A stretch of DNA of 64,000 bases from contig JALMGJ010000062.1 in assembly GCA_023362775.1 (NCBI GenBank), forward strand, positions 372,001 to 436,000, read 5' to 3'. Origin of the DNA: Charina bottae. Taxonomy: Eukaryota > Chordata > Lepidosauria > Squamata > Charinaidae. This document shows positions 51,181 through 64,000 of this stretch, in pieces (positions within the stretch are counted from its first letter, which is position 1; every line of letters begins with the position of its first letter). Under the pieces are notes generated by a model. The model saw only the letters and a program-made list of their open reading frames with translations, had not been told where the DNA came from and searched no databases. Position numbers and translations under genes: made by a program.

Positions 51181-54100
51181 GGGGGCGCTGACGGGGGGAC
51201 GGTTGGGTCCCCAAAAGGACACACGCACCCGGCCCCTTCAAATCGGCAACAAATAGGTCAGTTTAGGGAGAAAACGCTGCCCTGATGAGGACTAGCAGCG
51301 TGACAATCTGCAGACGCCGCCCTGAGGACTAGCAACTTGACAAGATCTAGAAACGCTGCCTTGAGGACCAGCAACTTGACAGCCTCTTGGGTTTTGAAAT
51401 ATTCTTTGCTACCGAGCTCCGAGGGGGTTCCCAATGGAGGCAGAGGACCAATGGCGTTCGTTTTCCACCATTCCCAGGGGCTGAATCTTTAAGTCAGCAG
51501 AAAACACTGCTTGGGTTTGATTTTTGCACTTCATGGGGAAAACTTTGGGGAACATTGCCCTGATGAGGACTAGCAATTTAACAATCTCTGCAGATGCCGC
51601 CCTGAGGACTAGTAACTTGAGAATCTCTTGTGATTTTGAAATATTCTTTGCCCAATGAAGGCAGGGGACTAAGGGCATTCATTTTCCACCATTCCCTGGG
51701 GCTGAATCTTTAAATCGGCAGAAAACGGAATGCTTCTCTTCCTCTTCTTGTCCATCTCTTTGCCTTTCCGCATTGTCCTGGTTCTGCTTCTCTTCAGGCC
51801 CATGTTGCATTGTCTACGATGGTGATTTTTTCACTGATGTGCAGCCCTTTAACTCAGGGACGCTTGGATGGAAGTTCCTTCTGGTTTTATTCCCGCCGCA
51901 GCAACTCGGCAAAGCAGGAGGGATGGAGGAGAGAAACCGACCCAGGATCCCTGAACAGCTGCAAGGTGGAGCCCAAACTTGAACCTGCCCAGTGGTTCAT
52001 TCACTAGTCCACACTGCCACGCCCTCCATTTCAGATCTTCTGGGTCTGTCCTTCATTCTTTTCTCATAGGCTTCCGAGTGGGAAGATTGGTGGACATGCC
52101 GTGACATTGCTGCAACTTTTTTTTTTAATCCATTCAATCGTTTCATTCTCAGAGACTGCCTGGACTAGTCCCTGCAGTTTTCCTGGCAAGGTTTTCAGAA
52201 GTGGTTTGTCATTGCCTCCTTCCCAGGGCTGAGAGAAAGTGACTGGCCCAAGGTCACCCAGCTGGCTTTGTGCCCAAGACGGGATTAGATCTCAAGGTCT
52301 CCCAGTTTCTAGCCTGGTGCCTTCACCAAACGGGCTCCCTTGCTGCAACTTATGGCAGTGGAAATGACAGCCAGACAGATCTGCTTTCGAGTTTGCAAAA
52401 CTCAAACTCTTACCCCCAACTACCGGGTAAACTTTTAGATTTTTTTTTTCTGGCCGATTTTTTCCCCCATTCTGGGAAAACCAAAACCAAAAGGTGCAAT
52501 TCTTTTTTCAACTGCTTATGAATAAACTAAGTTATACTCATTTCGTTTCTACACCCCAAACATACACCATTCGCAGCCCCCTCAAAGCCCTTCCCAAAAG
52601 TTGCCCCTGAATTGTAGTTTTTACAGTGGTGGAAGAGGGAAAATATTAAATATATGGGGAGTAAGGAGATTAATGTCTAGGCTTTCTTGGTATAAGTAAA
52701 TGCTGGCTATAAAATGGAGATTATTTATATGAGGTTATTTGTTGTCGATAACAGCTTTGAACGTGTAGTGTTGAAACTAACCATCTGCAAGACTGAATAA
52801 CGATTGGTTTTCTTGCTCCTCTGCCCCTGCAGACGTCAGCGAGATCGAGCGCTTCCTGAATGCTTTTTCCAGCTGTCCCTCTGGCGTCATTCGCGCAGCT
52901 CAGGGGCTTCTGTCAGGCGAGGCAGCTCCTAAAAGGTGCAGGTTGCTGGCTGACCTCATCCAGAATCTCAGTGAAAATATTTCTGCAGAAAGCAGAAAGG
53001 AAGACGAGACGTGGTTCGAAGGTCAGTTTTAAGTTGATTTTTTGTTAGTCTGCCTGGCATCTGGACTGTGATTAGAGTTTGGAGTATTTTTTTACTACTG
53101 AGACTCCAAGAGACTTTTCACCGAAGGCAGAGGACTGACGGCGTTCATTTTCCACCATTCCCAGGGGTTGAATCTCGGTTTAAGACCAAGTCCAGCTACA
53201 TGCGCCATAGTTGTGAGAGCAGAATCCGTGGATACATGAAAGAGGTAACGTGGCTTGTAAACCCCTGTGCCCGGTTTTTATTTTGGCCTTAGATTTTGGG
53301 AGCAAAGTCTGCCTTCACAAATTATGATTTGTTTATACCTGTGTTTGTAAACCATGGCTTATGATTAGTCGGGGTTAGGCATTCAGCAAATGATAATTAA
53401 CACCTTAGCTTGGTGAATGAACCTATTAGCATTTAATATTAAAAAAGAGTTGTTTATTTTTGCACGATTACTTTGTGACTATTCCCATCTCATTTACTGA
53501 AGCAAAAAAACAAAAGAAAACAGCCTTAAAGTTCAAAGTGAACCGCAGCTTATGCAGGGTGTGTGCTCGCTTAACATCTTTAGTTCTATTTTCAATATTC
53601 TGCCGGTTAATTACATGGAAAAGCACAGTGTATTTTTTGTGGACTGCAACCCACGAAGGTTACCTGCTAACGAAGGTGTGAATCTTTAAGCTGCTACGGG
53701 AATGTTTGTTTTATTATATTACCAAGGGAACATCCATAATTCCCCGCATTCTTGCCATCCTATTTCATAGTTAAATTTGGTTTGCTTTTACGATTTGCGC
53801 ACCGCGTTTGAATCAGGATTTAATCTACCGGCTCTCAGCGTGGCTTGTATAAATCACCATGATGTGTTTTTTTTTTGGGGGGGGCGGTCCAATGAGGAAG
53901 GTCAATAACTTTGAATAAAAAAGAAAGACTTGTTTGTTTCTGTCCCTGCAAAGGTTGGGGCTTATGTTTCTGCTGTCCCTCCCGCCCTCCAAATGAAATT
54001 CAACGGGATCGCAGAAGCAATGCTGGGGAAACTGAAGTTGGAGAAATACAATGGCTTCTATTTCGACCGCAGGGAGGAGACGCAGCCCTGCCTTTGCACA

Positions 54101-56148
54101 CCAGAAGGGTGGTTCTCTTGCCAAGTAAGTTTAAAAAAAGATCAGAGCCAATGAACGAATGAAGCAAAGGCATTGAGCATTTTTATTTTCCCCTTCTCTC
54201 TTTCGAGTGGCATTTAAGTAAAGCGGATGCCCTGGTTCACGCTTTCCAAAGACGAACCCTTGGTCAGGCAGGGCGGGCAGCACAGGGGCGCCAAGGGTTT
54301 TCCAGGCTGGTGCCCATGGGCACTTGGTTGCCTACACCGGCTTTACATAGAGGCAGCATCTGCTTGTAGAACCTGGGACGGTCCCAGAGCAAACTGTTCC
54401 TAGTGCTACTCTTTAAAAGATGGTATCTTGGGTCCGTGTAGAAGAATTGCACCCCACCTTGGCAGATGTTTGGAATGCCATGCTACCAGAAATCTAGCGC
54501 ATCAAGGGGGCAGCTGTTAACACAGCCTGAGGAGCTACTTTGCTCCCTGCAAGGGGTATGTGTTAAAATATGGGAGATGGCTGTGAAGATGACATCCACA
54601 ATCTTCTCTGTCTCTCATGTACAGACGCGTGTACAGGTAGTCCTCGACTTACAATCACAATTGGAACTGGAACTTCAGTCGTTAAGGGATGCGGTGGTTA
54701 AGCTAGGCATCACGTGACTGCACCCAACTTCACGACCTTTTTTGCTGCAGTCGTTAAGCGAATCACGTGGTCGTTAAGCGAATCTGGTTTCCCCCATTGA
54801 TTTTGCTTGTTGGAAGCTGGCTGGGAAGGTCGCAAAGAGCAGTCGTGGCCCTGGTATGCTGCAATCGTAAATACAGGCCAGCTGCTAAGCACCTGAAGTT
54901 TGACCACGTGACCGCAGGGATGCTGTGATAGTCGTAAGTGTGAGGACTGGCCACAAGTTACTTTTTTAGTGCTGCTGTAACTTCAGACGGTCACTAAACG
55001 AATGGTCGTAAGTCGAGGACTACCTGTAATAAATATTCAGCTTTGTTTGCCTGTCTGCAGGGCCCTTTTGACACAGAAAACTGCTCCTGGAGACACTCCA
55101 TCAACCCCTACGGGAACAGAGAAAGCCGGATCCTCTTCAGCACGTGGAACCTCGATCACATGTAAGTCCTGGAATAAAAGTCCGTTTGTTTGATAGTTGT
55201 TCTGGGCTCTCCTGATAATTCAAACAACAAATTCCTTGGATTGCGAGCTCCCCGGATCCAGTTACCCAGCTGGGTTTCTTTAGAAAACCCCTTTTTAGAG
55301 GTCTTTGAGACGTACCATTTTTTTTTTGGCGGCGGCGTGAAAGGATGTGGAAGAATTCCAAAAGCGTGGCAGAATTTCCTGAGCGAGGAAAATTAGAAGG
55401 GAGGTTGGCTTCTTGCAGGATCGCAGGAGTTGAGATTGGTCTGAAAAAGCATTGATGCACAGAGCTGCTGGAACCTTCCACAACGTCGTTATTTATTAAA
55501 TTTATAAGCCGCCCGACTCCCAGTGACTTTGGACGGTCTAGAAATGATTTAAAACAGGAAAATAAGCATGACGTGGCAAAGGCTAAGGCTTTTAAAAGAG
55601 GCTAGACAAATCCAAGGAGGGATGTTGAATAGCTCTTGGCGGCTATGGCTGGAAAGGGACTCCACGTGCCAGTGCAGTCTACCTTAGAGGTAATTGGTTT
55701 AGGAGATGGGAAACGGGAGGCTGAGTTACTCGTCACTGAGGGTCTTCCAATCCTGAAACAGCAGCTGGGCCATCCGATGAGAATCCATGCTTTTCTGCAG
55801 CTCCTTTATTCTGAATTTTCCTGGCCTTGCGCAGAACGCATTCAGCCCTGGTCTTTTAAGACACTATAAATACTCTTCTACTTTCAGGGAGTAACATCAA
55901 GGGGGTGAAAAGACTTAATTCCTTTCTCTTTCAGAATTGAGAAGAAACGGGTCATCCTTCCCACGTTAGTAGAGGCCGTTAAAAACTGCGACGGAAAGGA
56001 AATTGACTGGGAATACTTTTACCGGCTCTTGTTCACCGTTGACAATTTGAAGCTCGTGCACATCATCTGCCACAAGAAAACGGTCCACAACCTCAGCTGC
56101 GACAAAGCAAAGGTCTACCGTAAACGGAAACGCCTCCGCAAGGTCTGA
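50847..56148 (+). CDS. DFFB: DNA fragmentation factor 40 kDa subunit (caspase-activated DNase), 7 exons
   Basis: Exons: 50847-50951, 51045-51174, 52833-53021, 53165-53244, 53954-54124, 55061-55161, 55935-56148. All phases match and the join gives 329 codons (human 338, from memory). The N-terminal CIDE-N domain (residues 1 to about 80) pairs with the inhibitor/chaperone DFFA. The nuclease domain keeps the His-Me-type active site: LDH at 256-258 and the HIICHKKTVH block with His301, His305 and His310. The zinc ligands Cys224, Cys233, His237 and Cys304 have the spacing known for mouse CAD (229, 238, 242, 307). The protein ends in a short basic tail, YRKRKRLRKV, consistent with nuclear localisation. 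CAD cuts DNA between nucleosomes after caspase-3 removes DFFA. Intron 5 contains a MITE ending 33 bp before exon 6. The start codon fits the CIDE-N start and a YY1-type initiator context. Confidence 0.97.
52120..52340 (-). mobile_element. Sauria SINE in DFFB intron 2
   Basis: Minus-strand copy with tail ATTCTCAGAGACTGCCTGGA, body GACTGGCCCAAGGTCACCCA and a truncated head (CTTCACCAAACGGGCTCC). Confidence 0.88.
54632..55028. mobile_element. TA-flanked MITE in DFFB intron 5
   Basis: TA-CAGGTAGTCCTCGACTTAC to GTAAGTCGAGGACTACCTG-TA. The DFFB exon 6 acceptor lies 33 bp downstream. Confidence 0.92.
55490..55545 (-). mobile_element. CR1/L2-like LINE tail fragment
   Basis: ATTTATTAAATTTATAAGCC followed by CCCGACTCCCAGTGACTTTG, a diverged tail on the minus strand. 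Confidence 0.5.
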
Positions 56149-57160
56149 AGGGGGGGCAGCCAGTCCCCGAGGCACCGGGTTCGAAACAGATGCGGGACTT
56201 TCCAAGGAATTGGACAGTGCTGTGGGTTTCCCTGGCGTGGAGAGCTCTCTTCTAGGGCCTGTGCCATCTCTCAAATCAAGTCAGATGTTTACTTCTTGGA
56301 AAGCCTGGGGCAGAACCCTGCCCGCTTCTCAAGGTCCGGGTCCTCTTGCATTTAACAGGGCGGAAGGCATTTTGAGAACGTTGAGGCTGCTCCAAGGCAA
56401 CAGAGCTGACCTCGGGCAGGCAGCTGCTTGGGATTACGGACTCGGGAGCTGGGAACCTCTACACATACAGAGTGTGCTCAAGTTGACATAATACAGAACT
56501 TTGCCTGGCCACGGGGCCACTTTTATTACTGAAATGGTGCAAAGGCTCGTTTTTATTCCATTCCGTGTTTTTAAACAACATTAGTTATGGTGAATATCCT
56601 TGCATGCCAGTTTCCCCCTTCCAGTCCTTAAAGGCTGCAATCTGGTAGCCGTTTTTGGAAATCTGTTGAAACCCCACGCAAGCTGGAATCTTGCGCAAAC
56701 TGATTTGATCGCAGGGTCTAATGGATTGTGTGAACCCAGGAAACTGGGTTAATTCAGTAACCAGGTTCAGCAAGTTACAGCCGGTGATACCAATTTGCTC
56801 TGTTGGAGAAGTGCTACCAGGATTCAAACAATAGGTTCCGGTATCATTTCAGCTGGGGAAAATAAGGGCGGGAGGTGTCGGTACTTCATTTAATTTCTTT
56901 AAAAAGGGGATCTTGAGGAGCATCAAGCCCAGTTCTTGAAGATGATCATCCATTTTTGGACCTGCTCCTGGATTGAACTGCTCGTGCATTGGGTCTTCCC
57001 TCTTTAGCCTGCCAGCTAGACGATATTTTATAAATAAATTTTATTTTGTAATTTTGGCACGACTGATCTAGCTGCACCAGCTCAGCCCTCAGGGATTAAA
57101 GCAGTTCCTTTCATTCGTTAGGATTGTTTGGTTTTAATAATAAAGCTTTATTATTGTGGT
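56149..57160 (+). other. Probable DFFB 3' UTR
   Basis: Sequence after the DFFB stop with no other gene. Candidate poly(A) signals on the plus strand are AATAAA near 57034-57040 and near 57137-57142. Confidence 0.5.
57137..57142 (+). terminator. Candidate DFFB poly(A) signal
   Basis: AATAAA within TTTTAATAATAAAGC, about 990 bp past the stop codon; an earlier AATAAA lies about 100 bp upstream. Confidence 0.35.
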
Positions 57161-57986
57161 GGTATCGGGAAGCTAAATAATGTGAAATCTTGTAGCTAAT
57201 AAAAATGTGAATGCTGAGAGCAGAAATACCACGTCTTTAGCTCTGAAATGGATCCCGTCCTTTTGTTCATACTTAGGGGCAGATTTACCCAAACTGGGAG
57301 GGAGGAGGGGGACACACACAAGTGAATCTGCCACCTTGCACCTTTTTTTGACCCCCCCCCCAACATCACTGTTCACACAACATACTAAACTATGTTTTAC
57401 TGTGCAACCCACAGCTACCCAGGCTCACAAACCATAAACCCTGATTTGATGATGATCTTGACTGGTTTCACACACGATGCCAAGCCACATAATTTGGGGG
57501 GGGGCACTCAAGCCATTAGGTCTTCTCTAATACGCTCACATCACTGAACCTAAGTTGATAGGACCAACGGGACAGACTCTGGCTCAAACGTGCGCTAGCA
57601 AGATTTCCCTGTTACTGTTATAAAATGGGCAATATGTAGGCTCTAGTTTAACTTCAAAAAAGCTTTGAATGAACTCAATATGGTCGAGAATGAGCTGCTG
57701 TTGATACATTAGGAGAGGAATGAAACCCACGGGAAGGAGAAAGACATGCAGCTCTCTTGAGTTTTTAAGAGGTCTGGGACTCCCATATTTCTCAACCAAC
57801 CATCATACTGGGGGAAACTCGGCAGCTGCTGTTGAACGTAACGGCGCCCAGTTACGGAAGAGCGGACGGTTTTGTGAAGGGACTGTCCATCTGTTAGCAG
57901 CTAGGCATGGTGGATTGGACCCTCTAAAACAGGAAAAGTGGGATATAAATAATGAGTAAGTACAAATTGCACAGAGGGCATCAACA

Positions 57987-57992
57987 TTTATT
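57987..57992 (-). terminator. Candidate C1orf174 poly(A) signal
   Basis: AATAAA on the minus strand, about 865 bp past the C1orf174 stop codon. With the DFFB signals near 57.1 kb it fits two converging transcripts separated by under 1 kb. Confidence 0.4.
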
Positions 57993-58856
57993 TAAGGGAA
58001 CAGAAGCAGGGATAACGACATATCCTGCTGTATGTCGCTTTGCGAAAAGCAGATGGCTTTGGGATCCTGTAATACTTTTAGTGCTCCGCAGAGATTGCCA
58101 AATGCTCTCCTGGTCCAGGCAACCAGCAGTGGCAAGAGGACTTCAGAAAAAAGTGTCGTTCTTCCTCTTGGGCATCAAGGGCCAAGGGTTCAGAGGCCCC
58201 GAATTAATGCATGGCAGGAGAGGATGCCTTTAGAAAGTGCCACAACCCTTGACGGATGGAGCTAAAGCTTGTTTGAAGCTACCATATTGCCTTGACTGAA
58301 GAACGAGTCGCTCCTATCTGCGACCGTGGTCGTCTTCCACCGAATGCCAGTCTCAGAAGGGATGTCCAACCAGATCGGCTGGATCAACCCAGGGGTGGCA
58401 GATGTCCCAGCCAGATGACCTTCAGGAGGACCTCAAACTTAGAAGGCAACATAGGGTAGTCCTTCCACACACCACAGGTCCCAGCACTGAGCGTGCATCA
58501 GATTGTCATGGCTAATCCCAGACTGAGGGATCAGCAGGTTTCCAAATCTGATCATCCCAAACAAACCCACTGCAACATGGGTGGAGAATTGCCCATGTTT
58601 CTTATCTAATGGGGAGAGTTGTGGCTTGGTCAGGTTTTCTCTAAGACACGGGTGGCCTCATCCGTGGCCCCCAAGCAGGCACCGTGGCCTATGGACCTGG
58701 CCAAAAATGGGCACCTTTGTCTGTGAGTCGCCCAACAGCCATACCATGGTGGTGATTCTTGTTGAAGAACGTACCTCTAGAAGAGGCCACGACGGCAAGG
58801 AACGTTTTTAGTCTTTGTTGCATCCGGAAAACAGACAGTGACCTAAGATTGGTTCT

Positions 58857-61471
<2,615 letters not shown>

Positions 61472-61720
61472 GGAAGAAGCCGCAGGCCCCCGACCAAATC
61501 AAATCCCCCTGACCCCCGTCACCCACTTCCGGCTTCCCGCAGCATCACTTCCGGCTCACGCTGACGCACGATAAAATTGCCCAATTAGAATAAAGAACGG
61601 AGGGACGCCCTCTCTTATCCGTCGCTGGAAACTGTGTTGTTGCCTGGCAACGGAACCTGCCCTTTCCCGACGAGCCTTCGCCCCCCTTGAGCTACGTCGC
61701 CATCTTTCTTTTGGGCACGC
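61472..61720 (-). promoter_or_regulatory. C1orf174 promoter region
   Basis: Immediately 5' of the start codon, with two ETS sites ACTTCCGG (61525-61532 and 61547-61554). A YY1-type AAGATGGCGAC on the minus strand (about 61696-61706) may mark a 5' UTR start. CpG content is moderate. Confidence 0.6.
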
Positions 61721-63160
61721 TGAAATGAGAGCCTCCTCCAAATAAGGCAACTCCTCAGTTGCGAAGCTTCTTTCTTTTTTCATTCCAGTTAAACTCTTAC
61801 ATGCTGAAGGACGAAATTTCGCTGTTGCGTTTCCTTAGAATTTCAAACAGGAGGCCAGGGTTGAGGTAGGAACGGCCATCTTTAGAGAGGGAAAGCCAAC
61901 TTTTCCGCCAAGAAGGAACGTAGATCTATACAACGTGTAGAAGTCTGTGCATGCGTCGAGTTTACGGATTCAAATGCCTCTTTCTTTGTTTTTCCTCTCC
62001 TTTTGCAGAAGTTGGCCAAAATTCCAACATTTTAGACGGCTTAGTCCACTCGAGCTGCTGCAATCGGGGCAACGACGCGATGGCCGCAGAGATTTATATT
62101 TTTCTCAGCACTCTCAAAGTTTTCTCGAAACTTTTGCATCAGAAAAGAGTTTGCTCCTTCTTCCTCTGATTTCGTTTGGAGGGTGTAAGAATCTTGAATC
62201 CTGTTGCAAATTGTAATTAAAAGCAAGTAAGAGTCCAAAGGCAAAATATGTATTAGGATGGAAGTTTTTGCAATTCAGGTTTGCCTGCCTTAAGTCTTTC
62301 CTGAATCGCAAATTGCAAAAAGAATTGCAAAAAGAAAAGGATACAATAAAGGAGTGTTTCTCAACCTTGGCAACTTTAAGATGTCTGGACTTCAACTCCC
62401 AGAATTCCCCAGCTGGCTTCTTGCCATGATTGAGAAACACTGCAATAAAGCCAGCAAAAAATGCTATTCACACAAAGAAGCCACACTGTTGTTAGGAACA
62501 AAAATATACAGAATTACAAGCATGAAAAGCCAACTTCTGCAGTTGGTGCCTTTGGACACTTCATAAAGCTGAACAGCTCTTTTTGACTTATGACTAATCT
62601 TACCAGATGATGTATCATTATTATTACATTAAAAGCACCACACAGCTTGCTATATTTTACGTTTTTAGAGTCTTCTCCTCATTCAAGCTAGACTCCCAAC
62701 GACTTTGGACGCCCTTCTTGGCCGTGTTTGAGAAAAGATTTTTCTAGATTCTCCCCCCCGCCCCCCAATTTCTCAGTCTGGTCCCCAGCAGTGGTGGTTA
62801 TTCAGCATCCGACTTTATTGGCTTTTTTCAAGATCAAGCAAGGTCAGCAAAGCGCTTTGACTAATAAACCCGAATAAATAAACACAATAAATAAATAAGA
62901 CGGACCATAATCAGTTGGTTGATTGCCAGATAGCTATAATCCCTGCGTACTTTTATGAAAATGTACACCGTAATAAACATTAGTTTGTTAGTCTATTTCA
63001 CTCCGTCACCGGTTAACCCTGTTAGTTTTCTGGAAATTTAATTTGGGTTGATTTTAGCAGACTTTTAAAAATGCACCTGGCCCCAGTGATATTTGCGCAG
63101 CTGAGGTCTCCCCTAGAGGAATTATTGGATATTTGTTGCACTGTAAGATGTGCTTTTGAG
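61721..63160. other. Right-hand intergenic stretch
   Basis: No recognised gene. A palindromic hAT-type MITE copy lies at 62353-62442, and an A/T-rich AAATAAAT stretch near 62870-62900 may be another LINE tail. A plausible splice acceptor (TCTCCTTTTGCAG, ending about 62008) on the plus strand could belong to a non-coding transcript divergent from C1orf174, but there is no coding support. Confidence 0.4.
62353..62442. mobile_element. Palindromic hAT-type MITE, partly deleted
   Basis: GTGTTTCTCAACCTTGGCAA at the left and TGATTGAGAAACACTG at the right; the second arm is shortened. Confidence 0.8.
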
Positions 63161-63162
63161 AA

Positions 63163-63375
63163 CCAGTTTGGTGTAGTGGTTAAGGCACCGGGCTAGAAAC
63201 CGAGAGACCATGAGTTCTAGTCCTGCCTTGGGCACGAAGCCAGCTGGGCCAGTCACTCTCTCTCAGCCCTAGGAAGCAGGCAATGGCAAACCACTTCTGA
63301 AAAACCTTGCTAAGAAAACCACTTGTCCAGGCAGTCTCCGAGAATCGGACATGATTGAACAGATTAAAAAAAAAA
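63163..63375 (+). mobile_element. Sauria SINE, full length
   Basis: tRNA-related head GTTTGGTGTAGTGGTTAAGG, then CTAGAAACCGAGAGACC, the body GGGCCAGTCACTCTCTCTCA, and the BovB-like tail GAGAATCGGACATGATTGAA followed by an A run. This SINE family is diagnostic of squamates. Confidence 0.95.
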
Positions 63376-63735
63376 AAAGATTTGCTTTATGTCTGTGCAG
63401 AAGGGTTGGTGGGATAGAAATCCCTGCCTGCTTCTTACAATCCACCACGATGAGGCTGGGTTCATAGAACCACTAAGCAAAACTGGGATTGGGTATTGGC
63501 AGTTCATGGATTGTGAGAATCCAGCCCAAGTTGTGTGAACGCCTCGTATCACCCCGAAGCCATAATATACTTTGTTTGCATGGTACGTGAATAAAACCCA
63601 TGCATCCATAACCAGTCTACCAACTTGCCGTTTGGGGAGTGCTCCACACTGCAGTGTTGTTGTAGGTTCCTCCTTCTAAGACTCAACGCCCACTTTGGGG
63701 AGCGAAGAAGCCTGCCGTTGCCTTGGCAGACTTAA

Positions 63736-64000
63736 AAAGGTAAAGGTACCCCCCCGCACATTTGTGCAGTCGTGTCCGACTCTAGGGGCCGGTGCTCATC
63801 TCCGTTTGTTAGCCAAAGAGCCAGCGTTGTCCGAAGACGCTTCCACGGTCATGTGGCCGCATGACACGCGCGGAACGCTGTTACCTACCCACCGAAGTGG
63901 TACCTATTAATCTACTTGCATTTGCATGCTTTCGAATTGCTAGGTTGGCAAGAGCTGGAGCTAGTGCGGGAGCTCACTCTGCACGCAGGGCTAGGGATTC
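63736..64000 (-). mobile_element. tRNA-derived SINE, cut by the window end
   Basis: Same family as 111-444, about 90% alike by eye. The tRNA head lies beyond the window edge. Confidence 0.9.

Noticed and set aside
61951..62169. 72-codon plus-strand ORF as a divergent gene
   Set aside because: No domain or family match recognised. Only one plausible acceptor; kept as a possible non-coding transcript at most.

Overview
The window is nuclear DNA from a vertebrate, almost certainly a squamate reptile (lizard or snake). The evidence is a block of four spliced genes in the order and orientation I know from human 1p36.32: LRRC47 (-), CEP104 (-), DFFB (+), C1orf174 (-). The repeat content also points to squamates: Sauria-type tRNA SINEs, BovB (RTE) LINEs, a tRNA-derived SINE with a 'gtgtccgactc' tail, CR1/L2-like LINE 3' ends, and many small DNA transposons. 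I could not place the species.

Layout. 1-4.9 kb is non-coding: a SINE, a CA repeat, a fold-back element with a 66-bp minisatellite core, and GC-rich sequence. 4.9-15.2 kb is dominated by a 79-bp tandem repeat. Relic and inverted units lie on the left, and a main array of about 104 head-to-tail units runs from 6939 to 15172. A hAT-type element and a BovB copy are nested in its left part. 16.4-22.9 kb holds LRRC47 (7 coding exons, 589 codons predicted). 23-28 kb is intergenic, repeat-rich sequence. 28.4-48.9 kb holds the CEP104 coding sequence (21 coding exons, 946 codons predicted). Its 5' end probably lies in the CpG island at about 50.1-51.2 kb, which also carries DFFB exon 1. DFFB (7 exons, 329 codons) runs to 56.15 kb and faces C1orf174 tail to tail (3 coding exons found, 199 codons, start at 61.47 kb). 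61.5-64 kb is promoter, intergenic sequence and SINEs. All exon joins below were built by hand. Phases are consistent and splice sites are GT-AG throughout.

The strongest unusual signal is the 79-bp array. Almost every unit carries a close or perfect match to the CTCF core motif (CCASYAGRKGGC), always in the same orientation. That makes about a hundred candidate CTCF sites in 8.2 kb, immediately downstream of LRRC47 and flanked by relic units in the opposite orientation. It resembles in principle the CTCF-bearing macrosatellites of mammals (for example DXZ4), but I know of no description at this locus. Other points of note: a 68-bp duplication carrying TCTCGCGAGA on both sides of the last LRRC47 exon; TA-flanked MITEs landing 5-40 bp from splice sites in three genes; and a SINE joined to a TTTGCAT-rich satellite near two gene starts.

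The four genes do not form a pathway. DFFB is the apoptotic nuclease CAD, CEP104 is a ciliary-tip microtubule protein, LRRC47 is an LRR plus B3/4-domain protein, and C1orf174 is an uncharacterised nuclear protein. They are linked by conserved synteny and, for CEP104/DFFB, by a shared promoter region.
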